This document shows positions 47,881 through 56,696 of a DNA stretch of 64,000 nucleotides, piece by piece (the stretch's first letter is position 1; the number at the start of each line of letters is the position of its first letter). Origin of the DNA: JADGHX01 sp963837755 (GTDB lineage: Bacteria; Pseudomonadota; Gammaproteobacteria; Steroidobacterales; Steroidobacteraceae); NCBI GenBank assembly GCA_963837755.1, contig CAWIOP010000004.1:372001-436000 (forward strand). Reading direction: 5' to 3'. Under the pieces are notes generated by a model. The model saw nothing but the letters and a program-made list of their open reading frames with translations. It was not told the origin of the DNA and searched no databases. Made by a program: the position numbers and the translations under genes.

Positions 47881-47885
47881 TCGCG
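47866..47885. repeat. 20-bp perfect palindrome spanning two convergent stops
   Basis: CGCGATCAGTACTGATCGCG. On each strand it encodes Arg-Asp-Gln-Tyr-stop, so both convergent proteins end in RDQY. As RNA it can form a short stem on either transcript. Confidence 0.8.
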
Positions 47886-48794
47886 GTTCACGCGCTCCCG
47901 CAGCCTCGTGAGCTCGGCGCGGGCCATGCCATATTCGATGTAGTTCGTGATCTTCAGGTTCACCACGGCCGCGAAGTGCCTGCGAGCGGTTTCCACGTCG
48001 CCCTCCGCCAGGCGTAGCTCGCCCACGTAGTAGAGCGCTTCGGTGAGCCATTGCCGGCGTGCGTCCGTCGCGTCTTTCCGGATCGCCTCCACGAGCTGCG
48101 CTTCCGTCAGGCGGCCTTTCAGCATGTCGAGAATGGGGGCGGGCCAGGCGGCGGGTCTTACATCCCGCAGCGGGGTCTCGGGCGTACGTACGCCGGCCCT
48201 GCGCTGGGCGAGCCAGAAAAAGCACTCGTAATAGTCCGCGAGCTCGCCGGTGGGCTCCACGGCTATCGCCAGGCGGAATTGCGCGGTGGCGTCGGCCCAG
48301 CGTTCTTCCAGAAAGTCGATGCGCGCGCGCGTGTTTGCGAGGTTCTGGTCTTCGGGGTCGATGGCGAGGCCGCGCTCCAGCGCGGTGCGCGCTTCGGCGA
48401 TGCGGCCCAGGTTCACGTGCAGTGAGGCGATGTCGGCGTAGACGTCGGCGGCGCGCGGCGTGCAGGCGAGCGCCGCCTCGTTCGCCTCGATGGCCGCCTC
48501 GAACTCACCCCTCTCGAAGCGGATTGAAGCGAGGTGCTGGTAGCTTTCCGCGAAGCGGCTCGCGCCGAGGGTTTGCGCGCAATCGACGTTCGCTGGGGGT
48601 GGGTTGCGCTCCAGCTCGAACAGGGCCGCTCGCAGGTTGCGGGCCGAGGAATCGGCATGGCTCGACTCGTCGGGGGGCTGCTCCAGCGCGTAGGCGACGA
48701 GTGGAGACTCGTTGGCAGGCGAAGGCTCTTGCGCGTGGCCGGTTTGCGGCGCGCCGAATGTGGCGAGGGCTGTAGCTACGAGCGCCGCGCGCAT
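47871..48794 (-). CDS. Exported TPR protein
   Basis: A 307-residue periplasmic protein: signal peptide (ALVATALATFGAPQTGHA), an N-terminal helical region with one Cys, then tetratricopeptide repeats visible as ESYQHLASIRFERGEFEAAIEA, ADVYADIASLHVNLGRIAEARTALERGLAIDP, and ARIDFLEERWADATAQFRLAIAVEP, plus a C-terminal repeat. TPR arrays hold protein partners; the partner is unknown. Convergent and 10-base overlapping with the acidic protein gene. Confidence 0.82.
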   Translation of the reverse strand: MRAALVATALATFGAPQTGHAQEPSPANESPLVAYALEQPPDESSHADSSARNLRAALFELERNPPPANVDCAQTLGASRFAESYQHLASIRFERGEFEAAIEANEAALACTPRAADVYADIASLHVNLGRIAEARTALERGLAIDPEDQNLANTRARIDFLEERWADATAQFRLAIAVEPTGELADYYECFFWLAQRRAGVRTPETPLRDVRPAAWPAPILDMLKGRLTEAQLVEAIRKDATDARRQWLTEALYYVGELRLAEGDVETARRHFAAVVNLKITNYIEYGMARAELTRLRERVNRDQY

Positions 48795-48824
48795 GCGGAG
48801 TTCACGGCGCCAGGCGCCGGCTGG

Positions 48825-50447
48825 CTAGATGAGTGAGCGGCGTGCAAGGCCGGCGACGCCGCCCTTGAGCGAATAAACATGCTGCTGCCCGCGGGAGCGC
48901 AGCTCTTCCGCCGCGGCGAGGCTGCGGCGGCCGCTGGCGCAGATGAGCAGGTATTTGCCGGCCGGCGCGAGCTCGTGCCCGCCGTGGAGCAGCTCGGCCA
49001 TGGGAATGTGCCGGCCGTTGCCCGTGGGCGTGGGCTGTTCGACCAGCTCGCGCGCTTCGCGAATGTCGATGACGCTCAGGCCCTGCACTTCGGCCTCGTC
49101 CAGCGAGTCGAAGCTCAGTTCCAGGGGCTCGGCGGCCGCCGCGGCTGCGGCACTCGTGTCGAGTGGGCGGATGATGCGCGAGCTCGCGTGGTCCGGGCAG
49201 GTGGCGGCGCGCTTGATGCGCACGCGCGAGACGGTGAGCATGAGCAGGTCCAGCACCAGCAGCTCGTTGCCGAGCTGGCCGGGAAGGTCGAGCAGCGTCT
49301 TCAATGCTTCGAGCGCCTGCAGGGTGCCGAACACACCCGGCACAGGGCCGAGCACACCGGCTTCCGCGCAGTTGCCCACGAGGCCGTCGCGCGTAGCCTC
49401 CGGCCACACGCAGCGCAGGCATGCGCCGCCGCGGTCTGGCCGCACTACCTGTAGCTGGCCTTCATACTGGTACACGCTGGAGAAGATGACCGGCTTGCCG
49501 AGACGCACGCACACATCGTTCAGCAGGAACTTGGTGCTGAAGTTGTCGGTGCAGTCGATGACGAGGTCGTATTCGCCAACGAGCTCCGTGGCGTTCTCGG
49601 CATTCAGGCGAATGGTGTAGGCGCGTGCATCCACTTCGGGGTTGAGCGCGCGAAGGCGGTCGGCGGCGAGTATGGCTTTGTGCTCGCCCACATCCGCGAG
49701 CGCAAAAAGCGTCTGCCGATGCAGGTTCGAGGCTTCGAGCTTGTCGCCGTCGACCATGCCGAGCCGGCCCACGCCGGCGCCGGCAAGATACGTGAGCACT
49801 GGCGCACCGAGCCCGCCGCAGCCGATGACGAGCACGCGGCTGTTGCGCAACTTCGCCTGGCCGGCGGCGCCCACTTCCTTGAGCGCCATCTGGCGGGAGT
49901 AGTCCGGCACCAGCTTCGGCGCAATGTGGTCGTGCGAGTGGCCGGCATGACCGTGCGAATGATCATTGTCATCCTGCGAATGTGCGGCGTGCGTGTGCTC
50001 GTGCGTCTCATGCTCACCCGGCGCCGCGCAGCGCTCGCAGTTCACCCAGCCGGAGTCGCCGTTCTCGTAGTGCTCCTTCTTCCAGATGGGCACACGGTGC
50101 TTCACTTCATCGATGATGTAGCGGCACGCGCGGAACGCCTCGTCGCGATGGCGCGCGCTCGCGGCCACCCACACGGCCATGTCGCCGATGGCGAGGCTGC
50201 CCACGCGATGCACGCACGCGGCGCGCTCGATGCCGAAGCGCTTGATGGCCTCGGCCACGATGCGCTCGCCTTCCTTCACCGCGAGCGGCTCGAAGGCTTC
50301 GTACTCCAGCCGGCTGACCTGTTGCCCTTCGTTGTGGTTGCGCACCCACCCTTCGAACGACGTGTAGCCGCCGCTCTGCGGGTTCGTGAGCGCATCACGG
50401 AACACCGTGGTGTCGATGGGCTCGTGGCTGAAGCAGAAGCTTTTCAT
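48825..50447 (-). CDS. MoaE-MoeB-rhodanese fusion protein
   Basis: A 540-residue three-domain protein for molybdopterin synthesis. Residues 1-140: MoaE, the large subunit of molybdopterin synthase (VHRVGSLAIGDMAVWVA, VPIWKKEHYENGDSGWV with catalytic Lys). Residues 145-174: a His/Asp-rich linker. Residues ~180-420: MoeB, which adenylates MoaD (VLVIGCGGLGAPVLTYLA, DCTDNFSTKFLLND, zinc CLRC; the second zinc pair is CPDH instead of CxxC). Residues ~430-540: rhodanese with active loop LLICASGRRS. Thus MoaD activation, sulfur donation and use are in one chain. ATG 50447 is chosen over an upstream start because it begins the MoaE fold. Confidence 0.92.
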   Translation of the reverse strand: MKSFCFSHEPIDTTVFRDALTNPQSGGYTSFEGWVRNHNEGQQVSRLEYEAFEPLAVKEGERIVAEAIKRFGIERAACVHRVGSLAIGDMAVWVAASARHRDEAFRACRYIIDEVKHRVPIWKKEHYENGDSGWVNCERCAAPGEHETHEHTHAAHSQDDNDHSHGHAGHSHDHIAPKLVPDYSRQMALKEVGAAGQAKLRNSRVLVIGCGGLGAPVLTYLAGAGVGRLGMVDGDKLEASNLHRQTLFALADVGEHKAILAADRLRALNPEVDARAYTIRLNAENATELVGEYDLVIDCTDNFSTKFLLNDVCVRLGKPVIFSSVYQYEGQLQVVRPDRGGACLRCVWPEATRDGLVGNCAEAGVLGPVPGVFGTLQALEALKTLLDLPGQLGNELLVLDLLMLTVSRVRIKRAATCPDHASSRIIRPLDTSAAAAAAAEPLELSFDSLDEAEVQGLSVIDIREARELVEQPTPTGNGRHIPMAELLHGGHELAPAGKYLLICASGRRSLAAAEELRSRGQQHVYSLKGGVAGLARRSLI

Positions 50448-50454
50448 GTGCGGC

Positions 50455-51339
50455 TCAGCCGCCGGCAACGGGCGGAATGAAGACCACGGCATCCCCGTCC
50501 GACAGCGGCTGCGACCACTCCCCGAATTCGGTATTGACGGCCACGCGCAGCATCTCCGGCGCGAGCGAGAACGGGTAGCGCTTTCTCAACTCGTCATACA
50601 GCTCGCGCGGCGTGTGCGCGGTGGTGGTCAGTGACTCTTCGCTGCGGCCGGCCTGCTCACGCAGCAGGGCGAAGTACTGCACGCGAATCTTCTTGCTGGC
50701 GTGCGCAGTGACGTGCGTGGCGGCGGGCGCATCGGCGCGGGCGGCTTCGGGGGCGAAGGTGCTCATGGCGGAGCCATATTCCTCGGGGGTGTTCACGTTG
50801 TCGAGGGCGCGGGGATCGGGCTCTTCGATCAGGTGCGCCTCGGACCGGATCAGGAATTTGCGCGGGCAGCTCTTGCCGGCGGCGACATGAGCGGCGATGG
50901 CTTCGCGGCTCGCGGGCTCGTAAATGGCGCACAGGGGCTCGGGCAGCCCGTCGTGGCTCGAGCGGTAGGCCGTGGCGGGCCGATCCGCCTGCCGCGCCCA
51001 GATGAGATGCTTCAGCGTCGCCGCATCGAGAAACGGCAGGTCGCACGCGAGCACGAGCCAGGCGGCATGCGGATGCGCGGCCTGCGCGGCCATGATGCCG
51101 GCGATGGGGCCGATGTTGTCCTGCGCATCCACGATCTGCGCGAACTTCGCGCGCACCGGGTCTTGCGTCTGGTCTGGCCGCACGGAGACGAACACGCGCT
51201 CGACGAACGGCGCGACGAGCTCCATGGCCCACTCGAGCTGCGTGCGGCCGTGGTACGCGAGCGCGGCTTTGTCCTGCTGCATGCGGGAGCTGCGGCCGCC
51301 GGCGAGCACTAGCCCATATAGAGGTGTGGTCACGGGCAT
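50455..51339 (-). CDS. MobA-MoaD fusion protein
   Basis: A 294-residue protein. Residues 1-~190 are MobA, which attaches GMP to molybdenum-molybdopterin: LVLAGGRSSRMQQDKAAL, NIGPIAGIMAA, VLACDLPFLDA, NVNTPEEY. After an Ala-rich linker, residues ~216-294 are MoaD, the ubiquitin-like sulfur carrier: IRVQYFALLREQAGR and the C-terminal IPPVAGG whose terminal GlyGly is the thiocarboxylate site. The free GlyGly end is kept by placing MoaD last. Seven bases upstream of the MoaE-MoeB fusion gene, its likely partner. Confidence 0.92.
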   Translation of the reverse strand: MPVTTPLYGLVLAGGRSSRMQQDKAALAYHGRTQLEWAMELVAPFVERVFVSVRPDQTQDPVRAKFAQIVDAQDNIGPIAGIMAAQAAHPHAAWLVLACDLPFLDAATLKHLIWARQADRPATAYRSSHDGLPEPLCAIYEPASREAIAAHVAAGKSCPRKFLIRSEAHLIEEPDPRALDNVNTPEEYGSAMSTFAPEAARADAPAATHVTAHASKKIRVQYFALLREQAGRSEESLTTTAHTPRELYDELRKRYPFSLAPEMLRVAVNTEFGEWSQPLSDGDAVVFIPPVAGG

Positions 51340-51366
51340 TCCCTTTGCGCGTCGTGCGGCATGCGC

Positions 51367-51900
51367 CTACTTCCCGCGAGCGCCGCGAGTGGGGGCACGG
51401 TGAAAATCCTGCTTGCCGCCGGTCTTCTCGATCAGGCGCACGCTTTCGATGCGAATGTCGTGCGACAGCGCCTTGCACATGTCGTACACCGTGAGCGCCG
51501 CGACGGAGGCGCCGGTGAGCGCTTCCATCTCAACGCCCGTCTTGTGATTCACCGACACGCTGCATCGAATGACAATGGTGCCGCCGCGCGCCGCTTCGAT
51601 CTCGACCGCACAGTTGTTCAGGCCGAGCGAATGGCAGAAGGGGATGAGCTCATGCGTGCGTTTGGCGGCCATCACGCCCGCGATGATCGCCGTGTCGAAC
51701 ACGGGGCCCTTCTTCGTTCGGTGCCCGCTTGCGCGCAGCGCGCGCGCCACATTCGGGCGGCAGCATGACGCGCGCTTCGGCGACGGCCACGCGGTGCGTC
51801 ACTTCCTTGCCGCCGACGTCGACCATCGCCGGCCGGTTGTCGCGTCGAGGTGCGTGAGGCCGTGCCCGCGCTTTGCGGGTTTTTTTGAACGGGGTGCCAC
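51367..51900 (-). CDS. moaC: Cyclic pyranopterin monophosphate synthase MoaC, two indels
   Basis: With MoaA, converts GTP to cPMP. Starts GTG 51900, five bases after the moaA stop; reads MAPRSKKPAKRGHGLTHLDAT, then a missing base near 51838 and an extra base at 51751 break the frame. Correcting both gives RPAMVDVGGKEVTHRVAVAEA...PPEVARAL and the intact remainder: AGVMAAKRTHELIPFCHSL, VSVNHKTGVEMEALTGAS, TVYDMCKALSHDI. The family's catalytic Lys and Asp regions are all present. Sequencing error is likely. Confidence 0.87.
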
Positions 51901-51904
51901 GAGA

Positions 51905-52975
51905 TCAGCCGCCGATGTAATACATCTCGATCTTCGGCTGGTTGCCCGCTTTCTGCCGAAGATCTGCGCGCAGCTCGCTGTAGCGATCGCCGCGCTTCAG
52001 CCAGACGTTGCGCAAGAGTTGCGAGCATCTCATCGTCCGTGGCGCCACTGCGCAGAACGTCTCGCAGGCTCGTGCCGGCGGTGGCGAACAGGCACGTGTA
52101 GAGCACGCCATCCGCCGAAAGGCGCGCACGCGAGCAATCCCCGCAGAAGGGCTGCGGTGACGGACGAGATGAACCCGATTTCGCCCTTGCCGTCCTTGAA
52201 GCCATAGCGTTCCGCGACTTCGCCGCGGTAGTTCGCCTCGCAGCGGCTCGATGGGCCAGCGCGCGTTGATGCGCGCCGCCAGCTCCTTCGACGGCATGAC
52301 GAGCTCCGGCCGCCAGTCGTTGCGGTTGCCGACGTCCATGTATTCGATGAAGCGCACGATGACGCCCGTGCCGCGGAAGCGCTCGACGAGGTCGAGCGCC
52401 GTGTGGTCGTTGAGCCCGCGCTGGACCACCGCGTTGATCTTGATGGGCTCGAGGCCGGCGCGCCGCGCGTGCTCGATGCCGCTCAGCACGTCTTCGACCA
52501 CGCCCATGCCGCCGTTCATCTTGCGGAAGACCTCGGGGTCGAGGCTGTCGAGGCTCACGGTGACGCGCTTGAGGCCGGCGGCCTCCAGCTCTGCCGCGTG
52601 CTGGGCCAGCAGCACGCCGTTCGTGGTGAGGGCCACGTCTTCGATGCCGCCGACGCTGTTGAGGTCGCAGACGAGGTCGGGCAGGTTCGCCCGAAGCAGG
52701 GGCTCGCCTCCGGTCAGCCTCAGCTTGCGCACACCCAGGGGCACGAACAGGCGCGCCAGCCGGACGATCTCTTCGAACGAGAGCCGCTCGGCGGTGCGCA
52801 TGAACGGGTATTTCTCGTGGAACTTCTCCCGCGGCATGCAGTAAGGGCAGCGGAAATTGCAGCGATCCATTACCGAAATGCGCAGATCGTGCATCGCCCG
52901 GCCCAGCGTGTCGCGCGGCTGCTGCAGGCGGGAGAGGGGAACGACGATGTCGGAGGCAGGGGTGGTCGAGGGCAT
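51905..52975 (-). CDS. moaA: GTP 3',8-cyclase MoaA, three +1 frameshifts
   Basis: Radical SAM enzyme opening molybdenum cofactor synthesis. N-terminal half is intact: SVMDRCNFRCPYCMP (CxxxCxxC cluster), KLRLTGGEPLLR, TTNGVLLAQ, VSLDSLDPEVF. Downstream three single extra bases (near 52241, 52153 and 52020) scramble the C-terminus; their removal gives WPIEPLEANYRGEVAERYGF, SSVTAPFCGDCSRARLSADG (second 4Fe-4S cluster) and VWLKRGDRYSELR, and the original frame resumes to a terminal YYIGG, the expected GlyGly end. Error in the assembly is likelier than decay. Confidence 0.9.
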   Translation of the reverse strand: MPSTTPASDIVVPLSRLQQPRDTLGRAMHDLRISVMDRCNFRCPYCMPREKFHEKYPFMRTAERLSFEEIVRLARLFVPLGVRKLRLTGGEPLLRANLPDLVCDLNSVGGIEDVALTTNGVLLAQHAAELEAAGLKRVTVSLDSLDPEVFRKMNGGMGVVEDVLSGIEHARRAGLEPIKINAVVQRGLNDHTALDLVERFRGTGVIVRFIEYMDVGNRNDWRPELVMPSKELAARINARWPIEPLRGELPRRSRGTLWLQGRQGRNRVHLVRHRSPSAGIARVRAFRRMACSTRACSPPPARACETFCAVAPRTMRCSQLLRNVWLKRGDRYSELRADLRQKAGNQPKIEMYYIGG

Positions 52976-52987
52976 GGCCCGTGGGTC

Positions 52988-54187
52988 TTACCACCGGTAC
53001 AGGCGGGTTACAAATCCTTTGGTGTAGGTGTTCGGTCCGGGGGGCAGCTCGACGAAGCCGTCGGTGCCGCCCAGGGAGGTGTAATCCCCGGAGCCATTGG
53101 TGGGCGCGGGCATCGCCCAGGCCCGGCCCCAGTCGTCCACCTCCACCCGCACGGGCAGGAAGAACGCGAGCGCGGGGTTCACCGAGACCGGTGCGCCGAG
53201 GGCGATTTTTTCCACCGGCGGGCGAGCCTGGCCCATGGCGGCGAAAAGCGCCGGGATGACGTATCTCGCCAGGCACACCAGCGTGGAAACCGGATTGCCC
53301 GGCAAGGCGAAAACGGCGGCGCCGGAGGGGGCAATGCCGAACCAGAGCGGCTTGCCCGGCCGCTGGGCCACCTTGTGGAAGATCACCTGCACGCCCAGCT
53401 CTTGCAGCGCGCTCGGCACGAGGTCGAATCGGCCCATGGAGACGCCGCCGCTCAGGATGACCACGTCGTGCGTGTCGAGGTGAAACTTGAGCCGCCGCTT
53501 GAGCTCGCCGGCGTCGTCGAGCACGTGATCGTCCGCCACGCGCTGGAAGCCCTGCCGGCGCAGCGCCCCGGCTACCGCGTAGACGTTCGAGCGGCGGATC
53601 TGGTGCGGCAAAATCGGCTCACCCGGCTCGATGAGCTCGTTGCCGGTGGAGATGACCACCACCATGGGCTGGCTGCTGACGCGAACGCGAGCCATGCCGG
53701 CCGAGGCGGCGATGGCCACTTCCGGCGCCGAGAGGCGGGTGCCGGTGGAGAGCAGCAGGGCGCCCTGGCGTGAGTCTGTGCCGCGCCGGTGAACGTTCTG
53801 CCAGGCCTCCACGTGGACGTCCGCAGCGAGCTCCACGTCGCCGTCGATCGTTGCGATCTGCTCCACGGGCACCACGGCGTCGCATTCCGCGGGCAGCACG
53901 GCGCCCGTCATCACTTCGATGCAGGCGGCCTTCGAGCTGAGGGTGAGGGCCGGGTCACCGGCAGCCTGGGTCGCCTGGATCCTGTAGCGGCGTGAGCCGC
54001 CGCGCGCGGCCTCGCTCTGCAGTGCGATGCCATCCATCGCCACCCGATCGAAGGGCGGCGCATCGCGCTCCGCGTAGACGTTCTCGCGCAGCACCGCGCC
54101 CGCGCATTGCGCGAGCGGCAGCGACTCGATGGGGAGGCAGGCGAGGCGCTCCCCAATGAGTTTGTCGGCGTCGGCAGGTGTGAGCAT
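52988..54187 (-). CDS. moeA: Molybdopterin molybdenumtransferase MoeA
   Basis: Inserts molybdate into adenylated molybdopterin. The 399-residue protein shows ENVYAERDAPPFDRVAMDGIA, MTGAVLPAECDAVVPVEQ, VVVISTGNELIEPGEPI, VVILSGGVSMGRFDLVPSAL and FALPGNPVSTLVCLARYV, all MoeA landmarks, with C-terminal domain IV. First gene of the operon moeA-moaA-moaC-mobA/moaD-moaE/moeB. No frame break. Confidence 0.94.
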   Translation of the reverse strand: MLTPADADKLIGERLACLPIESLPLAQCAGAVLRENVYAERDAPPFDRVAMDGIALQSEAARGGSRRYRIQATQAAGDPALTLSSKAACIEVMTGAVLPAECDAVVPVEQIATIDGDVELAADVHVEAWQNVHRRGTDSRQGALLLSTGTRLSAPEVAIAASAGMARVRVSSQPMVVVISTGNELIEPGEPILPHQIRRSNVYAVAGALRRQGFQRVADDHVLDDAGELKRRLKFHLDTHDVVILSGGVSMGRFDLVPSALQELGVQVIFHKVAQRPGKPLWFGIAPSGAAVFALPGNPVSTLVCLARYVIPALFAAMGQARPPVEKIALGAPVSVNPALAFFLPVRVEVDDWGRAWAMPAPTNGSGDYTSLGGTDGFVELPPGPNTYTKGFVTRLYRW

Positions 54188-54224
54188 GGGGGCGCCGCGC
54201 TAGCGGGCGGGCCGGCGGGGCCGC

Positions 54225-54587
54225 CTACTTCTTGTTCTTGGCGTTGAACGCCTTGAGCTGCTCGTTGAAGCGCGCGGCCAGGGCCTCGTCGGCCTCCACG
54301 GCGGCGTTGTGCTTCTGGTCGGCCATGCGCTGCATTTCCTTCTTCTGGTCGTCCGTGAGGTCGGTGGCCTTGGCCAGGGCCGCGTCGTTCTCGAGCCTCA
54401 GGCAGCTGGTGTAGGCGGTGATGGCCTGGTCGAATTCCTGCACCTTCTTCTTGCCGGCCAGCATCTCGTCGCGGGTGGCCGTGCTGCCGTCGGGAAGCGA
54501 ATCTGGCGCGGTGGGGTACGTGCAGGCCCCAAAAGCCTGGCCGGCCGCGAGCGCGGCAAGGAGAGCGACGGAATAGAGCGCCTTCAT
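54225..54587 (-). CDS. Small exported hypothetical protein
   Basis: 120 residues with a signal peptide (YSVALLAALAAGQAFGA). The mature part begins CTYPTAPDSLPDGSTATRDEML and has a second Cys (TSCLRLEND), probably one disulfide; the rest is helical and charged, rich in Lys/Ala (QLKAFNAKNKK). The ATG at 54587 is chosen because the signal peptide begins there. Function unknown. Confidence 0.75.
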   Translation of the reverse strand: MKALYSVALLAALAAGQAFGACTYPTAPDSLPDGSTATRDEMLAGKKKVQEFDQAITAYTSCLRLENDAALAKATDLTDDQKKEMQRMADQKHNAAVEADEALAARFNEQLKAFNAKNKK

Positions 54588-54734
54588 TTGCTGGATACCT
54601 CTTATCTCGAGTGTGGTTCTTGTCGTCCGCCCCGGTGCGGCAGGCGGGATTATCTTAGGTGCGGGCGACGGTGCCCGCCAAGCGCCTTCCGTCGTCCTCA
54701 TCGAGGCCGACGGTCCGGGGCGCAGTCCGTCGTT

Positions 54735-55565
54735 CTAACCGACTTCGCCCAGGCCCCATCCCCCATCAACAATGATCTGCTGCCCGGTCAGGTAGTCCGA
54801 GGCCGGCGAGGCCAGGAACAGCGCAAGCCCCGCCATGTCCTTCGGGAAGCCGACCCGGTGCATGGGGATGGCGGCGGACAGCGCCTGCTGGGTCTCCGGT
54901 TTGTGCGCGTGGCCGCCGCCGATGTTCGTGACGAAGAAGCCCGGCGCGATCGCATTCACCGTGATGTTGTAGGCCGCAAGCTCGAGCGCGACATTGCGCA
55001 TGAGGTGCGCGCTGCCGGCTTTCGAGGCCATGTAGGCGGCGCCGATGACGGCCTCGGACTTCACCGCTGCGAGCGACGTGGTGGCGATGATTCGCCCGGA
55101 TTTCTGCGGTTTCATGATGCGCGCGGCCGCACGCATGGTCGCGAAGACGCCGGTGAGGTTGATGTCTATGACCTTCTGCCAGCGCTCGTCGGTGTAGTTT
55201 TCCAGCGCGCCTTCCGGCGCGCGCCGCCGCTGGCCGCCCACCCAGGCGTCGACGAACCCGGGGCCCGAATCGATGCCCGCGTTGGCGAATACCACGTCGA
55301 GCCGGCCATGGGCTTTCACCGCATCGTCAAAGGCCTTGTCGAGCCTGGCGTGGTCGCGAACGTCGACCACCTCGCCGCGCACGGCAAAGCCGGCTTTGGT
55401 GAGGCGCGCCACCTCGACATCGATGCCAGGGGCATCGATGTCGAGCATCGTTACCTTCGCGCCATTCTCGGCGAGCGCCTCGGTGAAGCCGAGCCCGAGA
55501 CCGCTGGCGCCGCCGGTGACGATGACGCCGTAGCCCTCAACCTTGAAAAGGTCTGCAATCTTCAC
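54735..55565 (-). CDS. Short-chain dehydrogenase/reductase
   Basis: Classical SDR of 276 residues. Cofactor site VIVTGGASGLGLGFTEAL, FANAGI, catalytic Ser in ATTSLAAVKS and Tyr-x3-Lys in GAAYMASKAGSAHL, and VNAIAPGFFVTNIGGG. Asp after the second strand (MLDIDAPG) favours NAD(H). An insertion before the active site (VDAWVGGQRRRAPEGALENY) resembles 3-hydroxyacyl or cyclohexanol dehydrogenases; substrate unknown. Confidence 0.87.
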   Translation of the reverse strand: MKIADLFKVEGYGVIVTGGASGLGLGFTEALAENGAKVTMLDIDAPGIDVEVARLTKAGFAVRGEVVDVRDHARLDKAFDDAVKAHGRLDVVFANAGIDSGPGFVDAWVGGQRRRAPEGALENYTDERWQKVIDINLTGVFATMRAAARIMKPQKSGRIIATTSLAAVKSEAVIGAAYMASKAGSAHLMRNVALELAAYNITVNAIAPGFFVTNIGGGHAHKPETQQALSAAIPMHRVGFPKDMAGLALFLASPASDYLTGQQIIVDGGWGLGEVG

Positions 55566-55628
55566 GGGAGCCCCCTCGCCTGTAGTCTTTTGCTGTTGGC
55601 CGAGTGTCCCGACGCCGGGAGCGGCCGG

Positions 55629-56636
55629 TCAAGCGGGATGTGACCGCGGGTCCACTTCGGCCCGCTCGGCGTAGCGGCGCGCGAGCATGGCGCAAACCAT
55701 GAGCTGCAGCTGGTGGAACACCATGATGGGCAGGATGACCACGCCCACCAGGGTGGCGGGAAACAGGATGTATGCCATCGGCACCCCGGTGGCGAGCGAT
55801 TTCTTCGAGCCGCAGAACACCACCGCAATTTCGTCCGGCCTGGCGAAGCGCAGCGAGCGGCTCGCGAACCGCGTGAAGAGCAACACTGCGGCAAGCAGCA
55901 GCGCGCTCAGCCCCAGAATTTTCGCAAGCTCCATGGGCTTGAGCGCGGACCACGCGCCCGCGAGCATCGCGGCGCTGAACGCCGCATAGACCACAAGCAC
56001 GATGGAGCCTCGGTCTGTAATGGCGAGCAGCGCGGAGTGGCGCCTTGCCCAAGGGCGCAGCCATCGGCTCGCGATCTGCCCCGCGATGAACGGCACCAAC
56101 AGTTGAAGCACAATCTGCTCGATCTGCCGCAGCGGCGAGATGTCGCTTTGCCGGTTCAGCAGCACGGCGACGAGCAGCGGCGTGATGACGATGCCCAGCA
56201 GGTTCGATGCGGTTGCCGCGCAGACGGCGGCCGACACGTTGCCGCGCGCGATTGAAGTGAAGGCGATGGACGATTGCACGGTAGAGGGCAGCGCGCAGAG
56301 GAACAGCACGCCGAGCCACAGCGACTCACTTAGAAAGTGTGGGAACGCGAGGTAGAGAACGAACCCCAGCACCGGAAACACGATGAACGTGGAGGCGAGC
56401 GTCAATAGCTGAAGCCGCCAGTGCGTGAAGCCCTGGATTACCGCGGCGCGTTCCAGCCGCACACCCTGTAAGAAGAAGAGGAGTGCGATGGCGGCGGTCT
56501 TGAGGATATCGACCAGCGCAGCGGCAGTGCCGCGCGCGGGCAGCAGCAGGCCCAGCGCGGCCGCGATCAGCAGCGCGATGATGAAAGGGTCGAGGCGGAA
56601 AGTTCGGGTCGCGGGCGCGGCCCGTGTGTTCGACAT
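55629..56636 (-). CDS. BASS-family transporter (bile acid:sodium symporter-like, YfeH type)
   Basis: An inner-membrane carrier of 335 residues with about ten hydrophobic helices. Family segments: FLQGVRLERAAV near residue 57, ALPSTVQSSIAFTSIARGNVSAAVCAATASN-like crossover helices, and VVFCGSKKSLATGVPMA near 280. The group includes transporters for organic anions and pantoate; the substrate cannot be told. Stand-alone gene. Confidence 0.87.
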   Translation of the reverse strand: MSNTRAAPATRTFRLDPFIIALLIAAALGLLLPARGTAAALVDILKTAAIALLFFLQGVRLERAAVIQGFTHWRLQLLTLASTFIVFPVLGFVLYLAFPHFLSESLWLGVLFLCALPSTVQSSIAFTSIARGNVSAAVCAATASNLLGIVITPLLVAVLLNRQSDISPLRQIEQIVLQLLVPFIAGQIASRWLRPWARRHSALLAITDRGSIVLVVYAAFSAAMLAGAWSALKPMELAKILGLSALLLAAVLLFTRFASRSLRFARPDEIAVVFCGSKKSLATGVPMAYILFPATLVGVVILPIMVFHQLQLMVCAMLARRYAERAEVDPRSHPA

Positions 56637-56696
56637 CGGCGAACGATACGCGGCGATGGTTGGTGCAGTCCAGCGTCTGAATCGCTCGGCCGGGAA

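Noticed and set aside
51865..51886. GC stem followed by T7 on the plus strand, shaped like an intrinsic terminator.
   Set aside because: It is the antisense of the first codons of moaC (KKPAKRG) and no plus-strand gene lies upstream.
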